Assembly (NCBI GenBank): GCA_008360955.1
Contig: LUCM01006032.1
Coordinates: 1 to 64,000 of the forward strand
Direction: 5' to 3'
DNA from: Fasciolopsis buskii
Lineage: Eukaryota > Platyhelminthes > Trematoda > Plagiorchiida > Fasciolidae
Length of the DNA stretch: 64,000 nt
Shown: positions 1 through 12,300 of the stretch, piece after piece
Layout of the letters: each line of letters opens with the position of its first letter
Numbering within the stretch: the first letter of the stretch is position 1
Position numbers and translations under genes: made by a program
The notes under the pieces: generated by a model
What the model saw: only the letters and a program-made list of their open reading frames with translations
The model's database searches: none
Told to the model about the DNA's origin: nothing

Positions 1-542
1 ACGCCAAGGAAAGCGATACAAGAATGAGTCGCAATAAGACTAAGATACTCCTTCCAAAATGTCAATAATATTGTTTGTGTTAAGGGAAAGATCCAAAAGG
101 GGAATTTTTCCCTGAGCCCAAAGTAAAAATGGACCAGTTGTTTTTCAATTATGCTCGAAAGAAAGATGTTGTGGACTATTAGAACTTGACAAGTGGGGAA
201 GAATTCAGTGGCGAGATACGTAGCTGGGACATATGTTACATCGATTATCTAATCACGTTGGAATTTTGCGTGGATTTTATTGTAGCAATAAGACCAATTC
301 ACTGTCCGCGTCTCATTCCTTGTGAAATATAAGGAGATTCCTGCTGACAGCGCAAACGAGAAATTTCATTAACTTGACGGGAATTAATTTCGCGGTTTTG
401 TACTATCCTAATTATTCAGTCCGAATGACGCAATTAGATATCCGCATATGTTCAGGATTTTACCCTACACTTTAGGCAAATATCTGCAACTCTTTCTTCC
501 GTTTCATAAAGATGGCCATCAAAACAGGACGCACATAACTTT
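1..542. other. No feature seen
   Basis: AT-rich sequence without coding character or clear repeats. Confidence 0.5.
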
Positions 543-662
543 ATGTGTAAAACACCGGTTAGTCAGACAGAACGAAATCATAAGAAATGTTTGAAAATGG
601 TCAACCTGATACTAATTATTGTTGCATTATTTTATTTCACTCGAATTCCACTATACCAGACG
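543..662 (+). CDS. Possible first exon encoding a membrane anchor
   Basis: A plus-strand ATG opens 40 codons ending at a donor-like ACG|GTAATC. The peptide has a basic tail (NHKKCLK), then VNLILIIVALFYFTRIPLY, a type II anchor pattern. No next exon was recognised. The frame continues 60 codons past the donor, so splicing is not certain. AT-rich DNA makes hydrophobic frames easily. Confidence 0.25.
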
Positions 663-839
663 GTAATCTCAAGAACGTCACTAAGGCATACTGTGACTTC
701 TAACATAGGACTAGTTGGTCCCTCAGACCAACTGCATTTCTCACCAAAACAAAGGAAAAAGACGTGTATTAACAAAATGCAGGCATATGAGCACACGTTT
801 ATGAAAACACCAGTTGCATCAACGGTGATCTGCTTCCAC

Positions 840-1245
840 CAATGACTGCATCCTTGCCAGTTTCATCGTGCCGTTTCTTCAGCACGGCGAAGAAACGCTT
901 TATTGACCTGCTCAATAAAACGATTTTCCGTTCCTAGCTTTGTCACTTCGGTCCTGTTTCGATTGGAATGAATCTCCAGGAAATGTACATATTAAAGCTG
1001 TCATCGATGAAATTTTCACCTGACTGAAAGAAGCAGAGATGCATTAAAATGATGCTCTCGGGATTCTGATTTATTCTATAAGTTTTGTTGCCAAAAAGAC
1101 AGGGAACGCATCATGTGAAATTCCGCCGCTACATATGAAGATGTCCAGAAACCCTTATTATTTTGGCTGAGTTCCGGCACTATGTGAAGAATGAAATCAT
1201 TACCGTGACGGTGTTGTCCGAGGCAGTCTTGGATTTGCATTATTT
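840..1245. repeat. Old direct repeat, copy 1
   Basis: It shares order and sequence with 2290-2700: TTTCATCGTGC, CCTAGCTTTGTCAC, CGATTGGAATGAATC, TGAAAGAAGCA, then GAAGAATGAAATCATTACC, GTGACGG(T/C)GTTGTCC and CTTGGAT. Both strands have short matching frames interrupted by stops, so either could be the former coding strand. Confidence 0.6.
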
Positions 1246-2289
1246 AGAGAATGACTAAGTTAAATTTTCTCTTTCGTTTACCAGCAACATACTTTCTTTT
1301 TGCACTGAATTTGCCGCCCTTCCTCTCATATTCCAGTTACTTAGGAAATTATGGACTTGCAGTGACTGTATGCTGGAGTAGCGTTTAAACGCGGATGTTG
1401 CGCACTCAATCATGTTGATGGATGAGCTCATACTACAGTTCACTCAATCGTCCAAGCTCGTTGAATATTCATCCACATATTTTCTTTAATAATTTCTAAG
1501 ACGTTGGCTAGGCCAATCATCATGATGTTATTGTCAATTGATTGTCAACATTAAATTATATGTGAATTGTAATGATGTTTACATCGGAAACCTGGTCGAA
1601 CTATTTCATGAAATAATTTCCTGTTAGTGTATGTATTCAGCGGTTCAACAAGAATGACGCAAGTAAACGCCAAAGAATGTTTCGGATTTAAAAATGCATC
1701 TACTTTTTTGTTGCGTGAAATAGCATCGTAATAATTTTTCAGAATTCTATGAGAGGTGTGAAAAATCATTTATTTAACAACAACTATCAGTGAATCAACA
1801 TTCTGTTACAGTTTCCTTAAAATTGATGGGCATATGTCGTCCAAAATTATTCCCTCTATCTTCATCCTTGTGCAAGCCTATTCTAGACTTTATCACGCCA
1901 ATCGATAAAGATGTCACAACATGATGCTAAAAATTAAGAAGAAGACGACTCAACTGAAACCAAACGGTCACCGTTGCGTGGTATCGTTCAATGTGGAGCA
2001 AATTTTCGCTCCGAGGACAATCGGGCATTTCATTCCTGTGGGCATGGAAGCGAATTTTCTTTCTGGCTTTGTCATGAGAAATATTTTTCGATCACAGAGA
2101 TTCCTCTCGGTACGCACACTTGGAAACGGAGACGCTGACATGTATTACACATAAGTATTGCGCGACGCTTGCTCCAAGCAACCTGAAGTGTCAAGTCATT
2201 TATTATTCACCTTTAGGTAGCGATGGCTTCACGTGCAATTATGACACTACATGCAATGACGTCTAGAAACAAACACTAACATGAGGAGT
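1246..2289. other. Between the two old direct repeats
   Basis: Short frames on both strands lack coding character. A weak third match to the direct repeat may lie at 1940-2120. Confidence 0.4.
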
Positions 2290-2700
2290 GACAAGTCCAC
2301 CGTTACTGCATTGCTTAAGCTAATTTTATCGTGCTACTTCTAAACGGCCATTCAATGAGGAGATTTTTCATTCCTGGCCTTGTCACGTTAGCCCCAATTC
2401 GATTGGAATGAATCCGCAGATAATGGAGACATGGGAGTTAAGATTTTGACAGGTAGAGCAATATCGTTTAAACCTGATTGAAAGAAGCACATATGTGTGA
2501 GAAATGTGAGCCTTCGGCGGTCTGGTGCGTCATACCTCGATTTGGTCACCAATAGACACCGATCGCACCAAGTGAAGCTCTGACATCGCACGTGATGTTG
2601 CAAATGAACTAGTACTATTTTTGATGAAGATCAGGTTCTACTTGAAGAACGGAATCATTACCATGACGGCGTTGTCCCGAAGAATTCTTGGATGTGAATT
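2290..2700. repeat. Old direct repeat, copy 2
   Basis: Diverged copy of 840-1245, same orientation, about 1.45 kb away. A third, shorter and weaker match may lie at 1940-2120 (GAATTTTCTTTCTGGCTTTG and following bases). Confidence 0.6.
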
Positions 2701-3722
2701 AATCAAATCTTTACCGAAGTCTTCACGGTTGTGTACGTCATAAATAGATTTCAACTATGTTTTGCGACAATAGACCTCGTGTCAACCAGACATACCGACA
2801 ATTGCAATTCTGCTTGTTCACGTCCGGCGGAGCTAGAGCTTTACTGGCATTATGTAAATAAAACGTTCATTCAAAGCTACCAAACATTTCTCGTTTAGTC
2901 AAAATATTGATTTATTCATCTGACTTGCCAATCAATCATGCATGTATTTCTGGAAGTAAACCAGAGATTTTTGATAATTGTCGAACATTTCTGACAAATC
3001 CTTGCAATAACAGCTGATAAATATTTCGTGGGTCACAGAAACCTGGCGGCCCCCAAATTCGCAGCGGACTTTTGCATGCAAACCGAGCATATATCGAGTG
3101 CATTTCTTTACCGGAAATGTTGAATGTATCGATGAAGTGTATGATTCTTAACGCACTGCCTAAGCACGACATTACTCCGTGAAACTGTTGGTTTCTTCAG
3201 GAAAATGAATGTAATTCGCGATTCATCACGCAAATATCCCAGTTACGGGTAAACCCGACGGAACATAAAAGATGTTATCTTACTGAAGTAAGACAATTTG
3301 CCAGAGTTTTCTAAACGGAATTACGTATTTTGACAAGTACTGGGTTCACGATTATGGCCGTTTTTCAAGGAGTGAATCAAACGAATCATAATAATAATCG
3401 TGATTCATCAATAACGAAATTATTTGAAGGTGCAACACGGTCATTTAACGATAGCGTGTACAATCCTTAAATTTGCACACGTTCATTCATGTGTTTGGTT
3501 GGTGATCAGTTACGTTGGTTTACCATCATTCCAGTTAGTCAACGCCCCGATCTCTCCAGTGAAAATGAATCGCCTCCTCAAATAACTCTCATTTTGGCTA
3601 ACACCAACCTCCTTGAAACAACCTTCCTCAATCAACTTCGAATGCAAATCTGCACGTGTATTATAACATTCCAATTCGTACAAAACTTGAACAGATGAGT
3701 TAGCAATTCTAAGAAGAAGTGT
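2701..3722. other. No supported gene
   Basis: A 78-codon minus-strand frame (3172-2936) is present. It has neither convincing splice sites nor a recognisable motif. AATAATAATAATCG occurs at about 3390. Confidence 0.4.
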
Positions 3723-3955
3723 CTACTGACAGCTTCCTACTAACTTTGGCCTCTGAGTAAGTAAATTGATCTCATCTAATTCAGAATCTTGAAGTTTGTG
3801 CTTGTCCGGCACAAATTTTCTGGCCATCGAAATGATTTCACTACCACGTGCAGCAGCATAAGACAGACCTCGAGATTTAGTAATCATGCCTACAATTCTG
3901 ATATCGTTCAGGTTTTTATATTGTTCCCTTTTCTTGTTTTTTCTATCCCAAAATA
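3723..3955 (-). CDS. Unrecognised probable exon
   Basis: The frame on the minus strand is open for 107 codons from 4046, but the first part lies in the 410-base duplicated block, so I count only 3955-3723. It encodes REQYKNLNDIRIVGMITKS, then GLSYAAARGSEIISMARKFV, then DSELDEINLL, and reaches a stop. The composition (balanced charges, few stop-prone codons, amphipathic helices) looks like real coding sequence. I do not recognise the family. A possible donor (CAAA|GTTAGT) lies near 3740. It is on the same strand as the GT8-like exon copies, but nothing links it to GT8. Confidence 0.35.
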
Positions 3956-4015
3956 TTGGCGAATGCGATGAAAAATTGAAGCTACATGGGGTGTTATATA
4001 TATTTCTACAAATCG

Positions 4016-4425
4016 CCAGTTCCCCGTCCGACGTGAAAACATCCAACTTGATTCAATAACTAACTTATTGTCCCATACTCAAAGTTTTGAATGATCATCT
4101 GCGATTCTGCTCTAGAACGCACCACATCAGCAAAAATCACGAGCGGTTTTTAAACCGATGTAGACTGGGCATAAAATGGTGTTGAAAGCTTTTCCGAAAC
4201 TGACGACTCACACAGAACTGCTGTGACGTGAATGAGTTCGGAACAATTTGAAGTATGTTCCCGCAATGAGGCGTCAGTGAAGGCAACAGGTAAAATATCC
4301 CCGTCGTGTAGTTTTATTCATTGGTTTTTATAATGTTCCTAATGTGAAAACACTTCCATGTTGACGAGCATTTTAATTGGAACTACAAATGCTTCGGCAT
4401 GATCAAAACGTTCTTCATTTGATCC
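4016..4425. repeat. 410-base duplicated block, copy 1
   Basis: It starts CCAGTTCCCCGTCCG and ends TTCATTTGATCC. The same 410 bases recur at 8601-9010 in the same orientation without insertions or deletions; by eye about ten substitutions, mostly near the left end and around 4120-4165. It contains the broken GT8-like exon. Confidence 0.85.
4079..4266 (-). pseudogene. Second copy of the GT8-like exon, broken by a nonsense codon
   Basis: This is the same exon as 8664-8851, offset by exactly 4585 bases with no gap. On the minus strand the codon before KPLVIFADVV is TAA (4150-4152), where the other copy has CAA (Gln). Neighbouring residues also differ (QSTSV against QSALV). The copy is therefore either a pseudo-exon or unused. 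If a gene is really expressed from this locus, the 8.7-kb copy is the better candidate. Confidence 0.5.
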
Positions 4426-4491
4426 ATCAGAAATTCAACTTCACAGTGAAGAACCAGAAATATTTCATTTGATGAATCCAATTATTAGTTA

Positions 4492-4675
4492 CAAACCGGC
4501 GGTGGCCGAACGGATAAGGTCCTGTCGTTTGGACATGAAGGTCGCCGGTTCGAATTCTCCCACAGCCAGTCAACTTCCTCACTTGGCAGCCCTCCGCTGG
4601 CCGTGGCCCCCTTTCTGAAAATTGATGTATACTGTTGTTTCTTTAATAAAGGAAGTCGAAGAAAAAAGGAAGAAG
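4492..4675 (+). mobile_element. tRNA-derived SINE, copy 1
   Basis: Box A TGGCCGAACGG (4503-4513) and box B GGTTCGAATTC (4547-4557) are spaced as in tRNA genes. The head resembles tRNA-Leu/Ser (GGTGGCCGAACGGATAAGG). The stem pairing of a working tRNA is not kept. A body of about 110 bases follows, including TCAACTTCCTCACTTGGCAG, and ends in TTTAATAAAGGAAGTCGAAG plus an A/G-rich tail. RNA polymerase III promoter elements are thus inside the element. Confidence 0.75.
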
Positions 4676-4689
4676 ACTTACAAACCCTC

Positions 4690-7600
4690 TCAAACTCTCA
4701 GCTATGAATCGCTCATTCTCAACTGGAGAACGCCACCTCTTGCCAACAACCCGAAAGATCAGTCTGAACCCACGGGGAACTAGTGTGGTGTCACATTCTT
4801 CCTTGCATCCCGTTCACCGGTTCATCTGCAGTTGCGCTATCAATGGCATCAGCCGAAATGACTGAAGTGTTTCACAACGATATCAGCACATTACCAAATG
4901 GTTGGTCAAATCAATGTTAAGAAACGTAATGAATGATTAGCATGTTTGAGACCCGGAATTGTTAGCCCCGAAACGGCTGAGGGCAACCAAACGCACAGTT
5001 GAGCCAACATCATTTTTAAACCCATTTCAAAAATACTGATCATAAGATTTTAGCATTCAGTGAATCACTGCTAATCTAATCACGTAACCTAGATCATTTT
5101 ACACAGAAGCCATTTACACAAAATTTGTGTTTGCCCTGTGGCCCACGTCATTTAATTGTGGTTCTGGATTTAACTCATATGCCAATTCACTCGGGTAAAT
5201 AACTAAATATTATACAATTCATGGATTATTTTATTTAATTAGCTGGATGGATTAATACGGAGATTAACATGCATTAGTACTGGTCTTCTTCCTATACCAA
5301 TCAAGTATATAATGAATACTGTTTTTCAATTTCAATGATAGTTTTCATGGATATTGCGACGATTTTGATCCCTTCATCTGTTGTATGCGTATTAACCTCA
5401 GTGAAGCTGAACAGGTGTTACGTTTTAGGACTGTGAATTGTTGAAGCTTGAAAAACCTATTTGCCTGAACCATTTGGAATCCGACGGACAAGCGGTTTTC
5501 GCAAACTTCAAGGCAAATACAGACGGTGTCCATACTCATCTACTTTCTTTCAGTTAATGCGTGGCTGCAGTGTTTAAATTGAAGGAGTACTTTCTTGCGC
5601 GGTTACAAATGAGATAAATTTGTTGTCAAATTCGGCATGGTAAATGATGTGCAGTGCATCCACAGAATGCCTCCTTATCTTGCGGGGATCGCAAAGCATC
5701 CGGTAAGCTATCAACTTAAAAATGCGGGCATTACTTTGGGCATGATGACCCTTTCATGAAAGAGGCATTTGGAACTCAATTAAAAATGGTTGCATCACTA
5801 TTTTGCACTGTAGATTTACATATGTACTGTGAAACCATGAACGCATTTCCAAAAATAACCTCATTACACTAACTGATGTGGGTTGCCGGTTTTGGCTGAA
5901 CGATTATTGAAAAAATGAAATTGTTTTTGTTGGAAAGCTGTGTCCGACGTGTAGTGGATACAAAGTGGTTATGATAGAGATAAAATACTTTGTCACAAAA
6001 TAGTATCCAGTGAATTATAAGGGAAAACTACGGGTTATTTCTAACGGAAGATCTCTGGTATCATCAAAAAGACATTTTCCAAATTCTACCTAATTGATAC
6101 AATATACTTCTTGTAATAATGAGGACAGAATTGTTAAGAGTGGTCGCCTTTCCATCCACATAGATGTTTGTCTCGAGTTGATACTGAGACCAGTTTGCCA
6201 CCCAGTTCTTTCGTGTTTTCCTTTGGTGATGGGTCCAACGTCAGACTTGGGATAGTAAGACTTCATTGAATTAATCAATAGTAAATTTTATCTATAAAAC
6301 TAATATCCACTAGGGAGTGATTGGCGACAGTTAGCAATTTCAGTGAGCTAGTCGAATTTATATGGAGTAGAAATGGTGAAACCTGGGAATGTACGAGATA
6401 GTTCTCGTTTATCATCCAGAAACAACTCGAAAAATCAAAGAGCCTACTGTTGATTGGGTAGCTCCTCACTAACATCGCGATGCCAAATTTTGCTTCTTAC
6501 CTCTTCGAGATGGAAATCTAATGTTGCCTAAGTGGTTCAATGTGAAAGTAGATGGCAGTTTACCCAGTTTATTGTGCAATTTGTGTGCAAATTTGGAGTA
6601 ACAGCAACAGTTTTTGGATCAAAGGCAGCAATGAATTCGGTGCAAACATTTATGCTGCCACAGAAATACACGTGAGTCAATATGTCTTCTTAACTATGCT
6701 GCCGACAATCGGTTAAAGGGTGGAATCCAAGTAAACTTTTTCTTGTCATTTCAATCATACCTCAGCTACACCCTTAGTAATATGCTGTTATTCCCGGCCT
6801 TAAGTTTACGTGTTTTAGGTAAGGTGATAATGCCATCGTGCAACAACGGCCCTGGAATAGCCATCAGAGAAACGAGGTTTAGATTATTTATGAGTATCGA
6901 AAAGTGATATATTTGTCTAGCAGGAAACTAGCGGGTAAAATTCCATTTGCTTTACTTCTCATCGATGTAACATTTCACGCAGCTTGAAAGACGAATGTTA
7001 GCTAAATGTGATGAGTGAATAGGTGAATGATAGCCAACAAACGCAGTTTGATGATTTGTCAATCATTCGTGGCGAAAATACAAAACGAAACGAAACAGAT
7101 ACCATGCCAATTTCAATCGATCCCTCTCAGCAATATAATTAAACGATGTATATAGGGCCCATGGAGATTTTCTACAATTAAACACAACGATTACCCGTAG
7201 GAATTATTTCTTTGTGAAAACACCTCGTGTATGCTTTAATTCTTGCTCACTGTGCCCTCGGTTGTAATTTGATTGCTCCACGGAACATACTGCTCACTAA
7301 TTGATTTTTTAAATGAGCGGAAATAAGCTTGGGCGATATGGGTACTGTCCCACTTAAGCACGTTTCGGAAACATTTTCCTCTCCAACATATTATTATCAT
7401 TTGACACAGCCCCAGATTTACAAAAGCAAGGGAATTATTCCTTCCTCACTTTCACAGTGAACTTCCCCATGGCATAACCTTTATTGAAAGTATCTAGTAA
7501 TTCATGTATACATGTTGCTGATCCATAAACTGTAAATTTATCATCCAGATTTCTTTAGTACATTCTTAGAATCCCAGTGGTTTTGCGTAGCAAACTATGT

Positions 7601-8600
7601 TCGAGCTAGGTCAAACATATGTCTGCCAGAATAGGCCCATGTAAAAGTTTCCTTTGAGCGCCTTCTTTCTGTATAAAGTACTTTCCGTTGCTAAGGAATG
7701 GTATATTCAGTAAGCATAAGAGCAACCGTCATTCAAGCGCAGATACTGAGGTAACCATTTTTCTATCATCAGAAACCATTCTACCTTTTTATAAATAAAA
7801 CCTCTGCATCATGAGAAACAGTCCTCTCGTTTGTTGGATCATGATCATCTGTCATTTACCCCAAGAAATAGGAGCACATTGCATTGCATTCTGCTAGCAA
7901 CCTGGAGACGGGATCCGGAATTCCCCGACCTCACATAACGATGACTTCATAAGCTGAGTTCGTCATGTTGACTATTGATCCTAGAGGAAAATATGTCTTG
8001 CAAACTTTCGGTTATCCACAGTGTCTCGTGGTTGAGAGCCGTACGTTGTATGCTTGTCCTAGACCCCCGTGGAAATAAAGGTCTCTATTGTAAGCAATTT
8101 CGAAGTACCTGTCAACTCATTATCATATTCTAGAGTTTTGTTTCTCGCTCGATGATTCGTTATCGTCTGCTAAAATAGTTATCATTTTTTAATCGTCGCC
8201 TTTTCCGGTATTATTTATTATTATATATTACTTATCATTATTTGCTAATTCTTAGGTCACGTCACAATTACATCAGATACTGACCTATAATCACTAGTAC
8301 ACAGTTTCTCCAAACCATAGCGGGGAACCTGATTTTATGCTGTGCTATTGTTCGGAAGATTAATTCAACTTATGATGCCGCTTTAAAACGATTCTGAAGT
8401 TTTCCACAATACACGTCCATAACTCGGCCACATCATTATTTTGCTCACAATAACTAACGAGCAAAACCAGTTTCGAAAGTTTCCAATAGATTTTCCTCCT
8501 GTAAATAATTATTTAATATTTCCGAGACGAACACTTAACATCAAAATATCCGGTAATGCCCGCCCAGATTAACTCCTTGTCATCTTTCTAAAATGTGGTT
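4690..8600. other. Non-coding stretch between the two GT8-like exon copies
   Basis: No convincing exon was found on either strand. I looked for minus-strand GT8 motifs (DXD, GVNxG, PCxWN) and saw none. A short TTATTATTATATATTAC-type AT tract lies near 8215. Confidence 0.4.
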
Positions 8601-9010
8601 CCAGTTCTCCGTCCGAAGTGAGAATATCCAACTTGATTCAATAACTAACTTATTGTCCCATACTCAAAGTTTTGAATGATCATCTGCGATTCTGCTCTAG
8701 AACGCACCACATCAGCGAAAATCACGAGCGGTTTTTGAACTAATGCAGACTGGGCATAAAATGGTGTTGAAAGCTTTTCCGAAACTGACGACTCACACAG
8801 AACTGCTGTGACGTGAATGAGTTCGGAACAATTTGAAGTATGTTCCCGCAATGAGGCGTCAGTGAAGGCAACAGGTAAAATATCCCCGTCGTGTAGTTTT
8901 ATTTATTGGTTTTTATAATGTTCCTAATGTGAAAACACTTCCATGTTGACGAGCATTTTAATTGGAACTACAAATGCTTCGGCATGATCAAAACGTTCTT
9001 CATTTGATCC
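8601..9010. repeat. 410-base duplicated block, copy 2
   Basis: Direct copy of 4016-4425, 4585 bases away. It contains the open GT8-like exon. Similarity drops sharply just after GATCC at 9010 and returns, more weakly, shortly before the SINE at 9119. Confidence 0.85.
8664..8851 (-). CDS. Possible GT8 N-terminal exon, open copy
   Basis: The minus strand is open across this segment and a little upstream. It encodes VAFTDASLREH, then ELIHVTAVLCESS, then ALVQKPLVIFADVV and ESQMIIQNFE, ending at a possible donor (TTTGA|GTATGG) at 8664. The pattern IHVxxVxCE...EKL...KPL.IFAD resembles the start of GXYLT domains (HLAVVACG...ETL...KPLQFHIFAED). It is also like, but clearly distinct from, the exon at 31472-31169. 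No clear acceptor was seen, so the 5' border is uncertain. No following GT8 exons were recognised downstream. A closely similar copy with a stop codon lies at 4079-4266. Confidence 0.5.
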
Positions 9011-9116
9011 GTTAGAAATATTTCTGGAGTCTATTATATTTAGGCTTCACTCGATATTGAATAACCTTGCCCGCAAAAAGTTTCTCATTCCATCATTTGA
9101 TGAATTTAATTAGTAG

Positions 9117-9300
9117 TTGCAAGCCGGCGGTGGCCGAACCGATAAGGTCCTGTCGTTTGGAAAGAAGGTTGAGGGTTCGAATTCTCCCACGGCCAGTCAA
9201 CTTCCTCACTTGGCAGCTCTCTGCTGGCTGCGGCCCCCTTTCTGAAAATTGATGTACATTGTTGTTTCGTTAATAAGGGAAGTCGAAGATTAAAATAATA
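9117..9300 (+). mobile_element. tRNA-derived SINE, copy 2
   Basis: Same family as 4492-4675, with box A TGGCCGAACCG (9131-9141) and box B GGTTCGAATTC (9174-9184). It ends GTTAATAAGGGAAGTCGAAG with an A-rich tail. It differs from copy 1 more than the adjacent 410-base blocks differ from each other. Confidence 0.75.
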
Positions 9301-9310
9301 AAGAAGACTC

Positions 9311-12300
9311 TCAAACCATATAATTCCAGTTCCAGAAGTCGGAGGAGTTTGGACAGCTTTGTTTTTCTTGCCATGAAACTGAAATTCACTGATGTGGTTT
9401 ATGCACAACTAGAGGCCTGAGAAAAATTCAAATCTGAACTAGTCATTTATCATCGGATGTGACTGTCTAATCGTGCTATCTTAATTGCGCAGTGCGTTTA
9501 TTTATCCGTAGTGAGCAAATGAGTAATTCGGCTTTTTGAAACCAGAAGGATCATTCCGAGTGTCGTGACAATTCGCCCATATAACATTAGTAGAATAATG
9601 TTCAACAATTCGATCACAACTGAAGTTGTGATTGCATGAAATTGAACTATAGCGTTATTTCTACTGGTGGTTTTCATCTACTTATTTGTGAATTAAACGG
9701 TTCAGGGCTGTTTGTTAACTTAGTCGCCCGCAGAGGAAGCAGAACTCCAAGCTTTAACTGGGCACATGCATTATTCTTTGTGATTTTACGTTCATTCCAA
9801 AGTCGAACGTCACATGAGAACCCATGATTTCTGGCCTTCATTCCTCCTCCACGAGAACTCCAATGGGCTTGTTATGTTTCAATCTGGTGTAATAAACCTT
9901 CCAATATTTATTTTACTCTACTCAATTGAGTTTCCTTCAAATGGAATCACATGTGCATTTGACTTCTCTCTGTTTTCTTAACCTAGTTTCATCGCCTATC
10001 TTCGTCCATAGTCCGATGGTCTCGCATGTGTTCATTCTCCTACGTGGACCTGGAGTTCATGATAATAGTGGTCATTGATTCTGTTCAAAATCGGCTGCGT
10101 TATTGGAAGTCTTTTTGCATAATATTTCATTGTTGCAGATGTCATTACTTGTAAATGACTGTCATTTCTATTCAAATTCCTAACCTAACAGCTAAACTGA
10201 AGGCATTATGAATACGAATGCCCTGAAAATCAGGAAAGAGGATGGTCGTCAGCTCAGATGTCGATAGTTTATCAAGCATAAATATCCTTTTGACCAGTTA
10301 TAGTTCAACCTACAGGGTAAGCCCAACTTCAGTTCATGTGTCGATGCACTGGGTAATAATTCATATTTTGATGCATTTGATTTGCAAGACATGGCAAAAT
10401 AAATATTGATCAACAGTCTAGAACACTTCGTGCACTGCCAGCAAGAGATCACGTTCCTCATCTTAATTCAATTCGCCAAAAATGCTAAATGTTTGAGTAA
10501 CTAACAGAAGCATCATGGATTTTTCACCGTTTTATTTCACGGAGATCCTGTTTCCATGTACTGATATGCTCAATAATTTCGCCACTTTTATTTAGCTTTC
10601 TGTGCGAGACTTCGAGATATAATTATTTCCATCAGTTCCAGATTATTCACCGAACTCTATCTTTGTAACTGAACCGTTATTCAGCTTAGAAATGACTCCT
10701 GGAATGTTCACCTCGTCCCCGTGTAAGTAAAAGCTTGGAATTATTTGATAACAGTTAGGGAAATGATTATTCCGAAAATGTAACTTTCTTGTGCCATCCA
10801 ATTAGAAACATTCTTCTTAAATATAGCTTGCTCACGATTATCCACCCAATTTTATTTTTTGTTAGTTTGTTTCGTGTGCATACATTTTCGGCCATGCGTA
10901 GTTTATCCGACCTGTGTTCAGCTGAATAGGGTTCCGTGATGATGCAAAGTGATCTCTACCAACTGTCTTTATTTATATTGCAGTCACTGATGAAAGTTTT
11001 CTTGAAATCGCAAATGACCTAAAGAGCACTAAGAGGCGAAACTTCCAAAGGAGACATGGCTCCTCAGTTGGAAGAATGTGAGTAAAGTCCTGGATAATTG
11101 AAAAACATTCCATGATCGTTTTGATTTCTTGCCACTTACATAGGTAGTTTGAATACCTGGTGCAATAATCTGTATTACCGGACCGAACCAAAGCTTGTGA
11201 GCCACTGTATCTCTAGATGGCCAAAGCGGCCGACTGAAGCTGATTTTAACCGTCGTGGTCTTGGAAGGATTCAGGTGGGCTCTTTGGAAACTCCGGGGAA
11301 TTTATAACGGATTTCAGCTTCTCCAGGTTTCTGTATGCAGCTGAAGCTGGTTTTAGTGTGGTGGTTCACCAGTTATTTTTAAATACGCCCAGGGCATATA
11401 ATACTGAGTACGAGATGTGACTGAAATCGAGCTGGGTAAAATCTAAAAAAGCAAATTGATCTATGGTGTTTGTCAAAAGACCAGGTTTGCTAACTGTTCG
11501 TGAACATTATCTAACAGTCCCAAGTTCATAGAAAAAGCCTGGCTTGGGATGAACACAGGAATAAAACTATTGAGTTTGAAAATTACGATGCACGTGATTA
11601 TTCTCACAACATTAACTCTGTATCATGGCTCGGATGATAAATGATAGAGCTCGCGTTGATGTTAGATTCGAATGCATATGTTCAGTTTATCAGTGCGTTT
11701 ATCTCTGCCAGCCGGGAGAAGTATTTGGTATTGCTGTTACATGTGATGTTGCTACTTCAACAATTGCTTCCATAAATGATTTATTTTCAGAGGCTTGTTA
11801 ATTAAGTTTCCTTTCTGAAAAGTGCTGCTTACTTACCTATCATCGGTTCATTCCAATTGGTAATTCTGTCGTTTATAATCTCAGTAAGACAGAATGTTTC
11901 AACAAACTCCTTCATCTTAGATACGAAATGTACATGTTGTCAACAATATTCCATTTCAGTATTCCTTTCCTTTGGATTCGGCAACATGTATTGTAATATT
12001 TACTGATAAATCACAAAATGCACTTGCGTTCTTCACTACCTTTTTGGATGGCAGATGTAGAATTAGTTTTCAATTATTATGGGATTGCCGATGGTGTAGT
12101 GTCTTGTAATTATGTTACATATTTGTACGTGTTAACAGGTAACCTGTGGGAGATTGATCACAAAGGGCTTTCTCACAAGAGCGTGGAAAGTTCCCGTTCA
12201 CAGTTTGTCCATACTGAAATCTTACGCTACATTTTATTCACTCAGAGGCCTCGACCGGATTTGAATCTTGTCCTACTGCCTTTATGGGTTCTGGGTTATA

